From NCBI RefSeq assembly GCF_000421525.1, contig NZ_ATXE01000001.1, forward strand, positions 992,001 to 1,056,000: 64,000 bases of DNA. Direction: 5' to 3'. This DNA is from Aestuariimicrobium kwangyangense DSM 21549 (GTDB lineage: Bacteria; Actinomycetota; Actinomycetes; Propionibacteriales; Propionibacteriaceae). Positions within the stretch are counted from its first letter, which is position 1; every line of letters begins with the position of its first letter. A model generated the notes under the pieces. The model was given only the letters and a program-made list of their open reading frames with translations, was not told where the DNA came from and searched no databases. Made by a program: the position numbers and the translations under genes. Shown here in pieces: positions 54,754 to 63,699 of this stretch.

Positions 54754-56023
54754 GGTCGGCCTCTCTCTCCAGGGGTCCGGACGACCCCTCCCGTGCCTGA
54801 TTCGGTACGCGCCCCTCGTGCACGCCGCGCGCTTCGAGGATGAGGGTGCCGTCGGCCACATAGGCCAACAGGTCGTCGCCCTCGTCGATGTCGTGGACTG
54901 AGGTGATCGATCGGTCCTCGCCGTCCACGAGGATGGCGTAGCCACGCTCGAGGGTCGCCTTGGGCGACATCGACCGCACCCGCTGCAGTTGGTGGTCGAC
55001 GGTGCGTGACTCGTCGGCGAGCGCACGCCCGATGGTGGTGGTGAGTCGTCGCCGCCACTGAGCCAACTGGTCGACGTGCACGGCGAAGCTGGCGATGGGG
55101 TCGCGCATCACCGGGCGGGTGGTGAGCGAGTCCAGGTCAGCCTGCGCTCGACCGAGTCTCAGCAGCAATGACTGCCTCAGCCGCGCCAGGTCGGCAGTCA
55201 CTGCCTGGCGTTGCTCCGAGACGTCCGGCACCACGGCCTTGGCGGCGGCGGTCGGGGTGGCGGCGCGGAAGTCGGCGACGAGGTCGACGATCGGGGTGTC
55301 CGGTTCGTGACCGATGGCTGAGATCACGGGGGTTCGGCATGCGGCCACGGCGCGGACGAGGCCTTCGTCCGAGAAGGGGAGCAGGTCTTCGAGTGAGCCC
55401 CCACCCCTGGCGATGATGATGACGTCGACGCCGGGATGTCGATCCAGTTCAGCCAGTCGTTGCATCACCTGGCCAGCGGCATCGGGCCCTTGGACGAGGC
55501 TGTGGCGCACCTCGACGTGCGCGTCGGGCCAGCGGGCCGCGATGGTGGCGAGCACGTCCCGTTCTGCGGCCGAGCCCTCGCCGGTGACCAGCCCGATGGC
55601 GCGCGGAAGGAACGGCAGGCGGCGCTTGTGGTGTGACTCGAACAGACCCTCGGCCCGCAACTTCGCCTTCAACTGCTCGAGTTGGGCCAGGAGTCGTCCG
55701 ACCCCCACGACCCGTAGTTCGAGCACCTCGAGGCTGAACTTGGCGCTCTTGGGCCACATCCGTGGCTTCACCCTGGCCGCCACCGTCGTGCCGTCGGTGA
55801 GCGGCCCCACCTGGTCGAGCACCAGTCGGGAGCAGGTGCCGTCGGCGGTCACCGACCCGTTCTTGTCGCGCAATGTCAGGAACTGGGTCGCGCCCTGGTA
55901 GCGCTTGATCTGCACGACCTCCGCCTCGACCCAGATCTCCCCGAGGCGGTTGACCCACTCGGCAGCCGCCGCGATCACCCGGCCCAAGGGCTGGGGCTGC
56001 TCGGGCGAACTGGGGAGGGGCAC
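54746..56023 (-). CDS. xseA: exodeoxyribonuclease VII large subunit
   Basis: 425 residues. The N-terminal OB fold (about 1-105, WVEAEVVQIKRYQGATQFLTL region) and the catalytic domain: RRLPFLPRAIGLVTGEGSAAERDVL, VDVIIIARGGGSLEDLLPFSDE, and VISAIGHEPDTPIVDLVADFRAATPTAAAK (in parts), then a coiled-coil and C-terminal AILVDGED. GTG 56023 is the start: TAGGCT lies 7 nt upstream, and the protein begins at the right point of the OB fold. Any longer frame would run antisense over ispH. Confidence 0.96.
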   Translation of the reverse strand: MPLPSSPEQPQPLGRVIAAAAEWVNRLGEIWVEAEVVQIKRYQGATQFLTLRDKNGSVTADGTCSRLVLDQVGPLTDGTTVAARVKPRMWPKSAKFSLEVLELRVVGVGRLLAQLEQLKAKLRAEGLFESHHKRRLPFLPRAIGLVTGEGSAAERDVLATIAARWPDAHVEVRHSLVQGPDAAGQVMQRLAELDRHPGVDVIIIARGGGSLEDLLPFSDEGLVRAVAACRTPVISAIGHEPDTPIVDLVADFRAATPTAAAKAVVPDVSEQRQAVTADLARLRQSLLLRLGRAQADLDSLTTRPVMRDPIASFAVHVDQLAQWRRRLTTTIGRALADESRTVDHQLQRVRSMSPKATLERGYAILVDGEDRSITSVHDIDEGDDLLAYVADGTLILEARGVHEGRVPNQAREGSSGPLEREADHG

Positions 56024-56030
56024 GTCAGCC

Positions 56031-56036
56031 AGCCTA
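56031..56036 (-). promoter_or_regulatory. -10 box of xseA (leaderless)
   Basis: TAGGCT on the minus strand, 7 nt before the GTG at 56023. Back to back with the ispH -10 box. Confidence 0.55.
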
Positions 56037-56062
56037 GGGGTGGGCCCCGACAAATCCACACG

Positions 56063-56068
56063 TAGACT
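56063..56068 (+). promoter_or_regulatory. -10 box of ispH (leaderless)
   Basis: TAGACT, 6 nt before the ATG at 56075. Confidence 0.55.
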
Positions 56069-56074
56069 CGAGTC

Positions 56075-57091
56075 ATGACCGAGCAGACTTCTACCAGCCC
56101 TGCCACGACCCCTGAAGCACCTGCCACCCCGCGACCCAAGCGGGTCGTCGTGGCTGCCCCCCGCGGTTACTGCGCGGGTGTCGACCGGGCCGTGATCACC
56201 GTTGAGAAGGCGCTCGAGACCTACGGGGCACCCGTCTACGTGCGCAAACAGATCGTGCACAACAAGCACGTGGTCGAGAACCTCTCGGAGCGCGGCGCCA
56301 TCTTCGTCGAGGAACTGAGTGAGGTGCCCGAGGGCGCCACCGTCGTGTTCTCGGCCCATGGGGTCTCGCCCGCCGTGCACGCCGAGGCTGGGCAGCGCCA
56401 CCTCAAGACCATCGACGCGACCTGCCCGCTGGTCACCAAGGTGCACCACGAGGCCAAGCGGTTCGCCAAGCAGGACGTCGAGATCCTGCTGATCGGGCAC
56501 GCGGGCCACGAGGAGGTCGAGGGCACCACCGGGGAGGCCCCCGAGCACATCACCTTGGTGCAGTCGCCCGACGACGTCGCCGACGTCGAGGTGAAGGACC
56601 CCTCGAAGGTGGCGTGGCTCTCGCAGACCACCCTGTCGGTCGACGAGACCCTGGCCACCGTGCACAAGCTGCGCGAGAAGTACCCGAACCTGATCGACCC
56701 TCCGTCCGATGACATCTGTTACGCCACCTCGAACCGGCAGGCCGCCATCAAGCAGATCGCCGGCCACTCCGACCTGGTGATCGTGGTCGGGTCGCGCAAC
56801 TCGTCCAACTCGGTGCGCCTGGTCGAGGTCGCCCTCGAGGCGGGGGCCAAGGCCGCCTACCGCGTCGACAACGCCTCCGAGGTTGACCCCGCATGGCTCG
56901 AAGGCGTGGCGTCGGTGGGCGTGACCTCGGGCGCCTCGGTGCCCGACGAGCTGGTCGAAGGGGTGCTGCAGTTCCTAGAGGGCCGCGGCTTCCCCAAGGC
57001 CACCGAGGAGCGACTCACCGAGGAGAGCCTGGTGTTCGCCCTGCCCCCCGAACTGCGCAAGGACCTGCCCAAGCACGCCATTCGGCACTGA
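56075..57091 (+). CDS. ispH: 4-hydroxy-3-methylbut-2-enyl diphosphate reductase
   Basis: 338 residues. Last step of the MEP pathway: HMBPP to IPP and DMAPP. Three iron-sulfur cysteines lie in [11 protein letters not shown] near 33, [12 protein letters not shown], and [11 protein letters not shown]; catalytic Glu and Thr sites are in [17 protein letters not shown] and WLSQTTLS. The first ~22 residues are a Thr/Pro-rich extension. Conserved xseBA-ispH divergon as in mycobacteria. Confidence 0.98.
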   Translation: MTEQTSTSPATTPEAPATPRPKRVVVAAPRGYCAGVDRAVITVEKALETYGAPVYVRKQIVHNKHVVENLSERGAIFVEELSEVPEGATVVFSAHGVSPAVHAEAGQRHLKTIDATCPLVTKVHHEAKRFAKQDVEILLIGHAGHEEVEGTTGEAPEHITLVQSPDDVADVEVKDPSKVAWLSQTTLSVDETLATVHKLREKYPNLIDPPSDDICYATSNRQAAIKQIAGHSDLVIVVGSRNSSNSVRLVEVALEAGAKAAYRVDNASEVDPAWLEGVASVGVTSGASVPDELVEGVLQFLEGRGFPKATEERLTEESLVFALPPELRKDLPKHAIRH

Positions 57092-57113
57092 GTCTCACGT
57101 GCTCCTCCCGGTG

Positions 57114-57131
57114 GCCCGTCGCCCGACGGGC
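57114..57131. terminator. bidirectional terminator between ispH and ilvA
   Basis: GCCCGTCG (57114-57121) and CGACGGGC (57124-57131) form a tight hairpin between the two convergent stop codons. Confidence 0.6.
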
Positions 57132-57150
57132 TCCGGGATCGGCCGCGGCC

Positions 57151-58431
57151 TCAGATGAGGTAGCGGTGCAGGGCTGAGTCCGGCGGCACGACCTCGTACT
57201 CGACGGGACCGCGATTGAGCCGCTCGATCAGCACGGGGTAGCTGTACGGGTCACCCAGCTCGATGCCCACCAACGCCGGGCCGACATCGCGGTTCGAGCG
57301 CTTCACGTATTCGAAGTGGGCGATGTCGTCCTCGGGGCCCAGCACCTCGTCGAGGAACCGCCGCAGGGCTCCGGGCTCCTGCGGGAACTGCACCAGGAAG
57401 TAGTGCTTGCGTCCCTCGTGGATGAGCGATCGCTCGACGATCTCGGCATAGCGGGACACGTCGTTGTTGCCGCCCGACAGGATCGCCACGACGGTCGAGC
57501 CCGGTTCGATGGTGAAGTCGGCGTCGCGTGCGTGGGTCTTGATGGCGGACGATGCGAGTGCCCCGGCCGGCTCGGCGATGATGCCGTCGGACTGGTACAG
57601 GTCGAGCATCTCGGAGCAGATCTGCCCTTCGGGCACGACCACCAGCTCGGACTTGCCCTCGGCGACCAGCCGGTGGGTGAGCTCTCCGGCCCGGGAGACC
57701 GCGGCACCGTCCGCGAACGTGTCGATGTGGGCGAGGGTGACCGGACGGCCTGCGGCCAGCGCCGCCGACATGCAGGCGGCGCCTGCAGGTTCGACACCCA
57801 CGACGCGGGTCCTGGGGTGGTGGGTGCGGAACCAGGCGAGACAGCCCGAGAGCATGCCGCCGCCTCCGACCGGGACGAGCAGCACGTCGGGGGCATCGCC
57901 CAGCTGCTCGACGATCTCTGGCCCGACGGTGCCTTGACCCGCGATGGTGCGGGGATCGTTGAACGCGGGAACGGGGATGGCGCCGGTCTCTCGCGCATGC
58001 GCACGGGAGGCCATGGCGGCCTCGTCGTAGGTCTCGCCGCCGACCACCAGGGTGACCCGGCCTCGTCCGAGTTCCCGCATCCGGTCGCGTTTCTGCCGAG
58101 GGGTGGTGCCAGGGACGAAGATGCGGGCATCGATGCCGAGTTCGGCGCAGCTCCACGCGACGCCTTGGCCGTGGTTGCCGGCGGAGGCGCACACGACCCC
58201 GTGGGCGCGTTCCTCGGCGGTGAGTTGGCTGATCAGGTTGTAGGCACCGCGCAGCTTGTAGCTACGGACCGGTTGCAGGTCTTCCCGCTTGAGCAGCACG
58301 GTGGCGTCGGCCTGAGCGCTGAGACGCTCATTGGGCTGCAGCGGGGTGAGCAGGGTGACCCCCCGCAGGCGTTCCTGTGCTGCCTCGATCTGCTCGGCCA
58401 GCCGGGCCAGGGTCACGTCCTCGGAAGTCAC
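57151..58431 (-). CDS. ilvA: threonine ammonia-lyase, biosynthetic
   Basis: 426 residues. Converts threonine to 2-oxobutanoate for isoleucine. Fold-type II PLP enzyme: the Schiff-base Lys is in VRSYKLRGAYN near 62, NHGQGVAWSCAELG follows, and the phosphate loop is VPVGGGGMLSG. The last ~85 residues (HYFLVQFPQEPGALRRFLDEVLG) form a single ACT-like domain, the short actinobacterial form, probably giving isoleucine feedback. GTG start 58431 is leaderless (CATGAT 6 nt upstream). Confidence 0.96.
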   Translation of the reverse strand: MTSEDVTLARLAEQIEAAQERLRGVTLLTPLQPNERLSAQADATVLLKREDLQPVRSYKLRGAYNLISQLTAEERAHGVVCASAGNHGQGVAWSCAELGIDARIFVPGTTPRQKRDRMRELGRGRVTLVVGGETYDEAAMASRAHARETGAIPVPAFNDPRTIAGQGTVGPEIVEQLGDAPDVLLVPVGGGGMLSGCLAWFRTHHPRTRVVGVEPAGAACMSAALAAGRPVTLAHIDTFADGAAVSRAGELTHRLVAEGKSELVVVPEGQICSEMLDLYQSDGIIAEPAGALASSAIKTHARDADFTIEPGSTVVAILSGGNNDVSRYAEIVERSLIHEGRKHYFLVQFPQEPGALRRFLDEVLGPEDDIAHFEYVKRSNRDVGPALVGIELGDPYSYPVLIERLNRGPVEYEVVPPDSALHRYLI

Positions 58432-58437
58432 GGCTCC

Positions 58438-58443
58438 ATCATG
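58438..58443 (-). promoter_or_regulatory. -10 box of ilvA (leaderless)
   Basis: CATGAT on the minus strand, 6 nt before the GTG at 58431. Confidence 0.45.
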
Positions 58444-58482
58444 GCCCCCGTGCTGCTCCGCGTCACGCCGGGGTCGAGTACC

Positions 58483-58524
58483 GCTGGGCCGATCGTGCTG
58501 GGCCGATCGTGCTGGGCCGATCCT
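58483..58524. repeat. 14-bp tandem repeat between rmuC and ilvA
   Basis: Three copies of GCTGGGCCGATCGT (58483, 58497, 58511; the last ends CCT). It lies 7 bp after the rmuC stop and about 40 bp upstream of the ilvA -10 box on the same strand. Confidence 0.8.
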
Positions 58525-58531
58525 GCTGGGT

Positions 58532-60181
58532 TCAGCTGGGTTCGCGGCGGCGCAGTTCGATCATCCGCGGCTGGGTCGACTCGACCAACGCATCGGTGGA
58601 GGGATCGGAGCGCTCGAACAGGTCGTCCTGGCCCTCGGAGTGGCCGCCATGGTTGGACTGGCTGGTCGTGTCCCGTCGTCCCGTTTCGAGGCGGCCGCCC
58701 TCGAGTCGCCGTTCGCGACCCGCCAGCTGCGCCACCTGCTCGGCGCTGTCGACCAGTTCAGGTGCGGTCAGCTGGCGCGGGCTGAGCTCCACCTCCCTGA
58801 GGACGGCCAGTTCCTGATGGGTGACGTCAAGGTCGGCGAGCTTGCGGGCCTGCGGGAACACCCGCCCTTCGAGGGAGCCGACGGTCTCGTTGTAGGCCTT
58901 CACCGATGAGTTGAGCTGGCGCCCGAGCTTGTCGAAGTTGGCGCCCATGGTGGCCAGCCGGGAGTGCAGTTCACGTCCGAGCTGGAACACCTCGGCAGCA
59001 CTCTCGGCCAACTTGGCCTGCTTCCACGAGAAGGCCATGGTGCGCAGGGTGGCGATCAGCGACGACGGGCTGGTCAGGACGACGTTGCGCTTGCTCGCGT
59101 AGTCGTGCAGGTCGGGGCTCTGGGTCAGGGCCTCGGCGAACAGGGCATCGGAGGGCACGAACAGCACCACGAACTCGGGGGTGCCGGCGTCGGAGGTCCA
59201 GTAGTGCTTGCCCGAGAGCTGGTCGACGTGGGTGCGGACGTTCTTCGCGAAGGTCTTGAGATGACGCTGGCGCTCCGCTTCGTCGGTGGCCTTCTGGGCA
59301 TCGAGGAAGGCGACCATCGGCACCTTCGAGTCGACCCAGACGAACTTTCCCTCGCCGAAGTGCACCTTCATGTCGGGTCGGATGGTGTTGTCGTCGGAGT
59401 TGACGGTGGTGGCCTGGAGCTCGAAATCACAGTGGGCCAGCATGCCCGCCGACTCGGCCACCCTCTTCAGCTGGGCCTCACCCCACAGCCCGCGGGTCTG
59501 AGGGGTGCGCAGCGCCGTCGACAGCGCGTTCGTCTCGCGGCGCAGGTCTTCACCGGTGCGGGCCACCTGCTGCACGTGGGCGCGCATCTCCGCCTGGACG
59601 GCTGCCCGCTCCTTCTCGACCTCGGCGATGCGGCCCTGCAGGTCCTTAAGCAGGTCGGTGACGGGGGCCATGACCTCTTGGGTGGCCTTGAGTCGATCGC
59701 TGGCGACGGCATCGGCCTTGGCGCCCTGCGCCTCGAGGGCCTTCGCAGCCAGCAGTTCGAAGGTCTGTTGCATGCGCTCACCGTCGGCCTTGAAGGCGTC
59801 GAGTTGGGCCAACGCACTGTCGCGCTGGGCGATCGCGGAGGCGAGTTCGCCACCGATCCGCTCGCGCTCGGCCACAGCCTCGGCCCGGTCGGTGTGCGCG
59901 TCCGACAGCTGCGCCCTCAGCTCGGCATCGCGGGTGCCGCCCTCTGCCGCGCGAGCCCTCGCCTCGGAGGCCTCCAGTCGTGCCTGTGAGGCCTCGGCCT
60001 TGGCCCGCTCGGCCTCGCTGCGTGCGCGGTCGAGTTCGGCCTGTCGCTGTGCCTCGCCGGTTCGTTCGTCCGCGGCCGTGCGGGCGAGTCGTGACGCAAC
60101 GATCTGCCAGGCGGCGACGGCCCCCACGACGACGCCGACCAGCAGGCCGACGACCAACAGCACGACGTGGGAAGCACTCAT
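58532..60181 (-). CDS. rmuC: DNA recombination protein RmuC
   Basis: 549 residues. An N-terminal membrane helix (about 5-27) precedes a long coiled coil (~30-190) rich in Arg/Ala/Glu. The RmuC domain follows: TRGLWGEAQLKRVAESAGM near 228, DMKVHFGEGKFVWVDSKVP, a PD-(D/E)XK-like core VVLFVPSDALFAEAL, and FSWKQAKLAESAAEV. Limits inversion or illegitimate recombination in E. coli. The C-terminal ~60 residues (EGGRLETGRRDTTSQ onward) are non-conserved. ATG 60181 has CAGAGT 7 nt upstream. Confidence 0.93.
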   Translation of the reverse strand: MSASHVVLLVVGLLVGVVVGAVAAWQIVASRLARTAADERTGEAQRQAELDRARSEAERAKAEASQARLEASEARARAAEGGTRDAELRAQLSDAHTDRAEAVAERERIGGELASAIAQRDSALAQLDAFKADGERMQQTFELLAAKALEAQGAKADAVASDRLKATQEVMAPVTDLLKDLQGRIAEVEKERAAVQAEMRAHVQQVARTGEDLRRETNALSTALRTPQTRGLWGEAQLKRVAESAGMLAHCDFELQATTVNSDDNTIRPDMKVHFGEGKFVWVDSKVPMVAFLDAQKATDEAERQRHLKTFAKNVRTHVDQLSGKHYWTSDAGTPEFVVLFVPSDALFAEALTQSPDLHDYASKRNVVLTSPSSLIATLRTMAFSWKQAKLAESAAEVFQLGRELHSRLATMGANFDKLGRQLNSSVKAYNETVGSLEGRVFPQARKLADLDVTHQELAVLREVELSPRQLTAPELVDSAEQVAQLAGRERRLEGGRLETGRRDTTSQSNHGGHSEGQDDLFERSDPSTDALVESTQPRMIELRRREPS

Positions 60182-60188
60182 GCCTGAC

Positions 60189-60194
60189 ACTCTG
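60189..60194 (-). promoter_or_regulatory. -10 box of rmuC (leaderless)
   Basis: CAGAGT on the minus strand, 7 nt before the ATG at 60181. Confidence 0.45.
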
Positions 60195-60274
60195 CCAACC
60201 AGCTCCGACAATTCCTTCCGCCCACTCCGGGGGAGCGGGATTCAGCCCCTTCGGGCCATGGTTGACTGGCCGTC

Positions 60275-61540
60275 ATGCACAGTTCTGCGCGCGAGCACCT
60301 GTCGGACTTCCAGGCGTTCATCGAGTCGTCCCCGTCGAGCTACCACGCGGCGGCGGAGGTGGCCCGACAGCTCGAAGCGGCGGGGTTCACCCGACTGGAC
60401 GAACGACAGCCCTGGCAGCGGGCCCACGGCGGGCAGTTCATCGTCCGCGATGGTGCCGTGATCGCGTGGTTGGTGCCGGACACCGTCAACCAGCTCACCG
60501 GGTTCAGGATCGTGGGTTCCCACACGGACTCGCCCGGGTTCAAACTGAAGCCGCACCCCACCTCGTCCACCCACGGGTGGCAGCAGGCCGGCGTCGAGGT
60601 CTTCGGCGGTCCGCTGCTCAACTCCTGGCTCGACCGCGACCTGGGCCTGGCCGGGCGGCTGACCACCTTCGACGGCCAGACCCACCTCGTGCGCACGGGG
60701 GCGTGGCTCCGCATCCCGCAGTTGGCCCCCCACCTCGACCGCAGTGTCAACGACAACCTGCACCTGGACAAGCAGCAACACCTGCACCCGGTCTGGGCCG
60801 TCGACAGCGACACCGACCTGCAGACGATGCTGTGCGAGCAGGCAGGCATCGACCCCGACGAACTCGCGTTCTGCGAGGTGCTGACCTACGCCACCGAGCG
60901 TCCCGGCCTGTTGGGGGCACACGAGCAGTTCTTCGCGGCGGGACGGATGGACAACCTGTCGTCGGTCCACGCCAGCCTGGTGGCCCTCAAGGACGCTGCC
61001 CTGGGCGACGACATCGCCGTGCTGGCGGCGTTCGACCATGAGGAGGTGGGTTCCTCGACCCGTTCGGGCGCCTGCGGTCCGATCCTCGAGGACGTGCTCA
61101 CGAGGGTGGCCGCCGGGCACGACATCACCGGCGACGGGTTCCGGGCGATGTTGGCGCGGTCGACGTGCATCTCGTCCGACGCCGGTCACGCGGTGCACCC
61201 CAACTATGCCCACATGCACGACCCCGGCAATCGTCCGGTGGTGAATCGTGGCCCGCTGCTGAAGATCAACGCGAACCAGCGCTACGCCACCGACGCGGTG
61301 GGAGCCGCGCTGTGGAAGCGGGCGTGCGAGGCGGCCGAGGTGCCCACCCAGGACTTCGTGTCGAACAATGCGGTGCCGTGCGGTTCGACCATCGGGCCGC
61401 TCACGGCGACGCGGCTCGGCATCACCGTGGTCGACGTGGGCATTCCGCTGCTGTCGATGCACTCGGCCCGTGAACTGTGCGGGGTGGACGACCCGTGGTA
61501 CCTCTCCCGGGCACTTGAGGCCTACTGGGCCGGCGCCTGA
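60275..61540 (+). CDS. M18-family aminopeptidase
   Basis: 421 residues. Zinc aminopeptidase with the M18 (aspartyl/DapE-like) pattern: FIESSPSSYHAAAEVARQLEAAGF at the start, the first zinc ligand in IVGSHTDSPGFKLKP near 85-95, the second in the GRMDNLSS region, and FDHEEVGSSTRSGACG with catalytic Glu. HPNYAHMHDPGNRPVVNRGP and the C-terminal His in LLSMHSARELCG complete the site. Soluble peptide-trimming enzyme, the apeB-type gene of actinobacteria. Confidence 0.94.
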   Translation: MHSSAREHLSDFQAFIESSPSSYHAAAEVARQLEAAGFTRLDERQPWQRAHGGQFIVRDGAVIAWLVPDTVNQLTGFRIVGSHTDSPGFKLKPHPTSSTHGWQQAGVEVFGGPLLNSWLDRDLGLAGRLTTFDGQTHLVRTGAWLRIPQLAPHLDRSVNDNLHLDKQQHLHPVWAVDSDTDLQTMLCEQAGIDPDELAFCEVLTYATERPGLLGAHEQFFAAGRMDNLSSVHASLVALKDAALGDDIAVLAAFDHEEVGSSTRSGACGPILEDVLTRVAAGHDITGDGFRAMLARSTCISSDAGHAVHPNYAHMHDPGNRPVVNRGPLLKINANQRYATDAVGAALWKRACEAAEVPTQDFVSNNAVPCGSTIGPLTATRLGITVVDVGIPLLSMHSARELCGVDDPWYLSRALEAYWAGA

Positions 61541-61554
61541 ATCGGGCACCATGC

Positions 61555-61592
61555 AGAGGAGCCGTCGTCCCAAGTGGGACGACGGCTCCTCT
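61555..61592. terminator. strong bidirectional terminator
   Basis: A 17-bp perfect stem (61555-61571 with 61576-61592) and 4-nt loop AAGT, between the aminopeptidase gene and the convergent DUF4190-like gene. Confidence 0.9.
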
Positions 61593-61620
61593 GGCTGATG
61601 TTCGCCAGTCGCGACGCTGG

Positions 61621-61923
61621 TCAGGAGCCGCTGGCTGCGAGCACTCCGCTGAGGACAACGAGGAGGATGGTGAGTACGAACCCGACAATGGCGACGATGC
61701 TCAGCACCTTGCCGATGATGTAGCCAGTCTTGAGGTTTCCCTCGAAGGCGTAGGGAGCGCCCGCCGCGATTTCTTTCTTCGCCTTGCCGCCCATGTACCA
61801 CGCGATGAACTGGGTGATCCCGGTGATGAAGCCAAGAACTGCGAGGATGAGGACTGCGGTCCCCTGAGGGTGCTCGGCCCTGGCGCCGTAGGCCTGCTGC
61901 TGGGGAACGTAATTCTGGGACAT
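61621..61923 (-). CDS. DUF4190-like small membrane protein
   Basis: 100 residues with two hydrophobic helices (about 23-43, VLILAVLGFITGITQFIAW, and about 72-95) separated by a basic loop with GKAKKEIAAG, the pattern of DUF4190-type proteins (mostly Pro/Gln/Tyr N-terminus, then two helices). Function unknown. ATG 61923 has CAGGAGC upstream. Confidence 0.8.
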   Translation of the reverse strand: MSQNYVPQQQAYGARAEHPQGTAVLILAVLGFITGITQFIAWYMGGKAKKEIAAGAPYAFEGNLKTGYIIGKVLSIVAIVGFVLTILLVVLSGVLAASGS

Positions 61924-62071
61924 GGAAGCTCCTGAAATGATCAATGCCCGGATGGACGTCACGAGTATGGCAGCGCGCCGGGTCAGCATTGTGGCTCGCC
62001 ACAGCGTGTTTTGGATACCGGGGGTACAGGCGCGGACGAGGGGGTCGGCGCCTAGTGAGGGTGTGGGCCGG

Positions 62072-62077
62072 TAGGAT
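62072..62077 (+). promoter_or_regulatory. -10 box of ychF (leaderless)
   Basis: TAGGAT, 8 nt before the GTG at 62086. Confidence 0.45.
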
Positions 62078-62085
62078 TGCCCGAC

Positions 62086-63159
62086 GTGGCACTCACCATC
62101 GGCATCGTCGGGCTCCCCAACGCGGGCAAGTCCACCCTCTTCAATGCGCTCACCCGCAACAACGTGCTCGCCGCGAACTACCCGTTCGCCACGATCGAGC
62201 CCAACGTCGGGGTGGTGGGCGTTCCGGACTCGCGGCTGGCCGACCTGGCGAAGATGTTCCATTCGGCGCAGATCCTGCCCGCGACCGTCAGCTTCGTCGA
62301 CATCGCCGGAATCGTGAAGGGCGCCTCGCAGGGCGAGGGGATGGGCAACGCGTTCCTGGCGAACATTCGCGAGGCCGACGCCATCTGCCAGGTCACCCGC
62401 GTCTTCCGTGACGCCGACGTGACGCACGTGGACGGGGCGGTCAACCCGAGCAGCGACATCGAGACGGTGACCACCGAACTGATCCTCGCCGACCTGCAGA
62501 CCCTCGAGAAGGCCATGCCGCGGCTCGAGAAGGAGGCGCGCATCAAGAAGGAGTCCCAGCCCAAGCTCGCCGCGTGGCAGCAGGCGATGGACTCGCTCAA
62601 CGCCGGGGTCGGTGTGTACGCGGCTGGGCTCGACCTGGAACCGCTGCGCGACCTGTTCCTGTTGACTGCGAAGCCCTTCCTCTACGTCTTCAACTGCGAT
62701 TCGGACGAACTCGGCGACGAGGACCTCAAGCGGCGCATGCGCGAGATCGTAGCTCCGGCCGAAGCCATCTTCCTCGACGCCAAGATCGAGTCGGAGATGG
62801 TCGACATGGAACCCGACGAGGTGCGCGAGTTTCTCTCCGACATGGGGGTGGACGAGCCGGGCCTCGACATGCTTGCTCGCGTCGGTTACGAGACCCTGGG
62901 GCTGCAGAGCTACCTCACGGCCGGTCCCAAGGAGGCCCGGGCGTGGACGATCCACCGCGGGTGGACGGCTCCTCAGGCGGCGGGGGTCATCCACACCGAC
63001 TTCGAGAAGGGCTTCATCAAGGCGCAGGTGGTCAGCTTCGAGGACCTGATGGCCGCGGGGTCGGAGCAGGCCGCGAAGGCCGCTGGGAAGATGCGGCTCG
63101 AGGGCAAGGACTACGTCATGCAGGATGGCGACGTGGTGGAGTTCCGCTTCAACGTGTAG
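62086..63159 (+). CDS. ychF: redox-regulated ATPase YchF (OLA1 family)
   Basis: 357 residues, Obg-like P-loop protein. The P-loop is GIVGLPNAGKSTLFNAL near 5-21, switch TIEPNVGVVGVPD, DIAGIVKGASQGEGMGNAFLANIREAD, the family-specific NCDSDEL in place of NKxD (hence ATP rather than GTP use), and the C-terminal TGS-like domain ending DGDVVEFRFNV. Ribosome-associated. GTG 62086 gives the standard N-terminus (ALTIGIVGLPN). Its last 23 bp are repeated 668 bp downstream. Confidence 0.97.
   Translation: MALTIGIVGLPNAGKSTLFNALTRNNVLAANYPFATIEPNVGVVGVPDSRLADLAKMFHSAQILPATVSFVDIAGIVKGASQGEGMGNAFLANIREADAICQVTRVFRDADVTHVDGAVNPSSDIETVTTELILADLQTLEKAMPRLEKEARIKKESQPKLAAWQQAMDSLNAGVGVYAAGLDLEPLRDLFLLTAKPFLYVFNCDSDELGDEDLKRRMREIVAPAEAIFLDAKIESEMVDMEPDEVREFLSDMGVDEPGLDMLARVGYETLGLQSYLTAGPKEARAWTIHRGWTAPQAAGVIHTDFEKGFIKAQVVSFEDLMAAGSEQAAKAAGKMRLEGKDYVMQDGDVVEFRFNV
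63135..63157. repeat. left copy of the 23-bp direct repeat (ychF 3' end)
   Basis: Starts GGTGGAGTTCCGC and ends AACGTGT, encoding VEFRFNV of YchF. The second copy is at 63803-63825. Together they bracket a 645-bp segment with one gene, like att sites or a duplication scar. Confidence 0.85.
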
Positions 63160-63375
63160 GAGTCCAGCCTTTCCGCCTAGCTGGGCTGCGGGACTGGTAC
63201 GACTCTGCGGCAGGGCGGGCGTTCAACCGATCGTTCCCCATGCTCAATCTCATAGACGCACTCGCCACAGTCTCCGTGGCGGTCACTGTCGATGCCGGAG
63301 CCTGCATGTTAGCTCCAGGGTGGCTGCATGAGTCGCAATCCCCTAGAGCGCGCAGTGCTTTGAATCTGCGCCGAC
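63158..63375. other. non-coding flank inside the direct repeats
   Basis: No supported gene. CGCCAC (63263-63268) and GTGGCG (63276-63281) form a hairpin that could end both convergent genes. Sequence is visibly less GC-rich than the surrounding core genes. Confidence 0.4.
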
Positions 63376-63699
63376 TTAGACGACCGTGGCTTGATGCTCG
63401 TCTCCCTGATCGAAGAACGCGTGGACGTAGTCATCGATCCCGAGTGGGCTGTCGCGCATGAGAGAGAACACCTCAGCGCCCTGCATCCGCTTGGGAAACG
63501 GGCCGGTCATCTCGTATGACTGGTAGAGGTCGCAGTCGGTGCCGTGCAGCTCATCGGCATATTCGCGGCTTGCCGATTCACACTTGGCGATCGCGTCTCG
63601 GTGACTCTCGGCTCGCCAGAGGGTGACTCGCTCCTCGTACACGTATGACCCGTTGTCGCTCTCGAACCGAGTGAGCGACCTCACGCCGTAGTGGTTCAT
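63376..63699 (-). CDS. DUF4288-like small protein
   Basis: 107 residues. HYGVRSLTRFESDNGSYVYEERVTLWRAESHRDAIAKCE resembles the DUF4288 family (here as YGVRSLTRFE, YVYEERVTLWRAES), which has a small alpha-beta fold and unknown function, often in variable or defence-adjacent positions. A conserved-looking EYADELHG and GAEVFSLMRDS follow. ATG 63699 has GGGAGG upstream, so translation is likely. It lies inside the 23-bp direct repeats, on the strand opposite ychF. Confidence 0.65.
   Translation of the reverse strand: MNHYGVRSLTRFESDNGSYVYEERVTLWRAESHRDAIAKCESASREYADELHGTDCDLYQSYEMTGPFPKRMQGAEVFSLMRDSPLGIDDYVHAFFDQGDEHQATVV

Noticed and set aside
54746-56767. Extended 673-residue XseA
   Set aside because: The extension runs antisense across ispH; the GTG at 56023 has a -10 box and begins the OB fold correctly.
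62013-62026. Additional CsoR-type operator (ATACCGGGGGTAC)
   Set aside because: The half-sites are short and lack the ATACCC core; the adjacent genes have no sulfur or copper role.
63240-63461. Short ORF starting MLNLIDALATVSV
   Set aside because: Overlaps the DUF4288-like gene antisense; no ribosome binding site or homology recognised.
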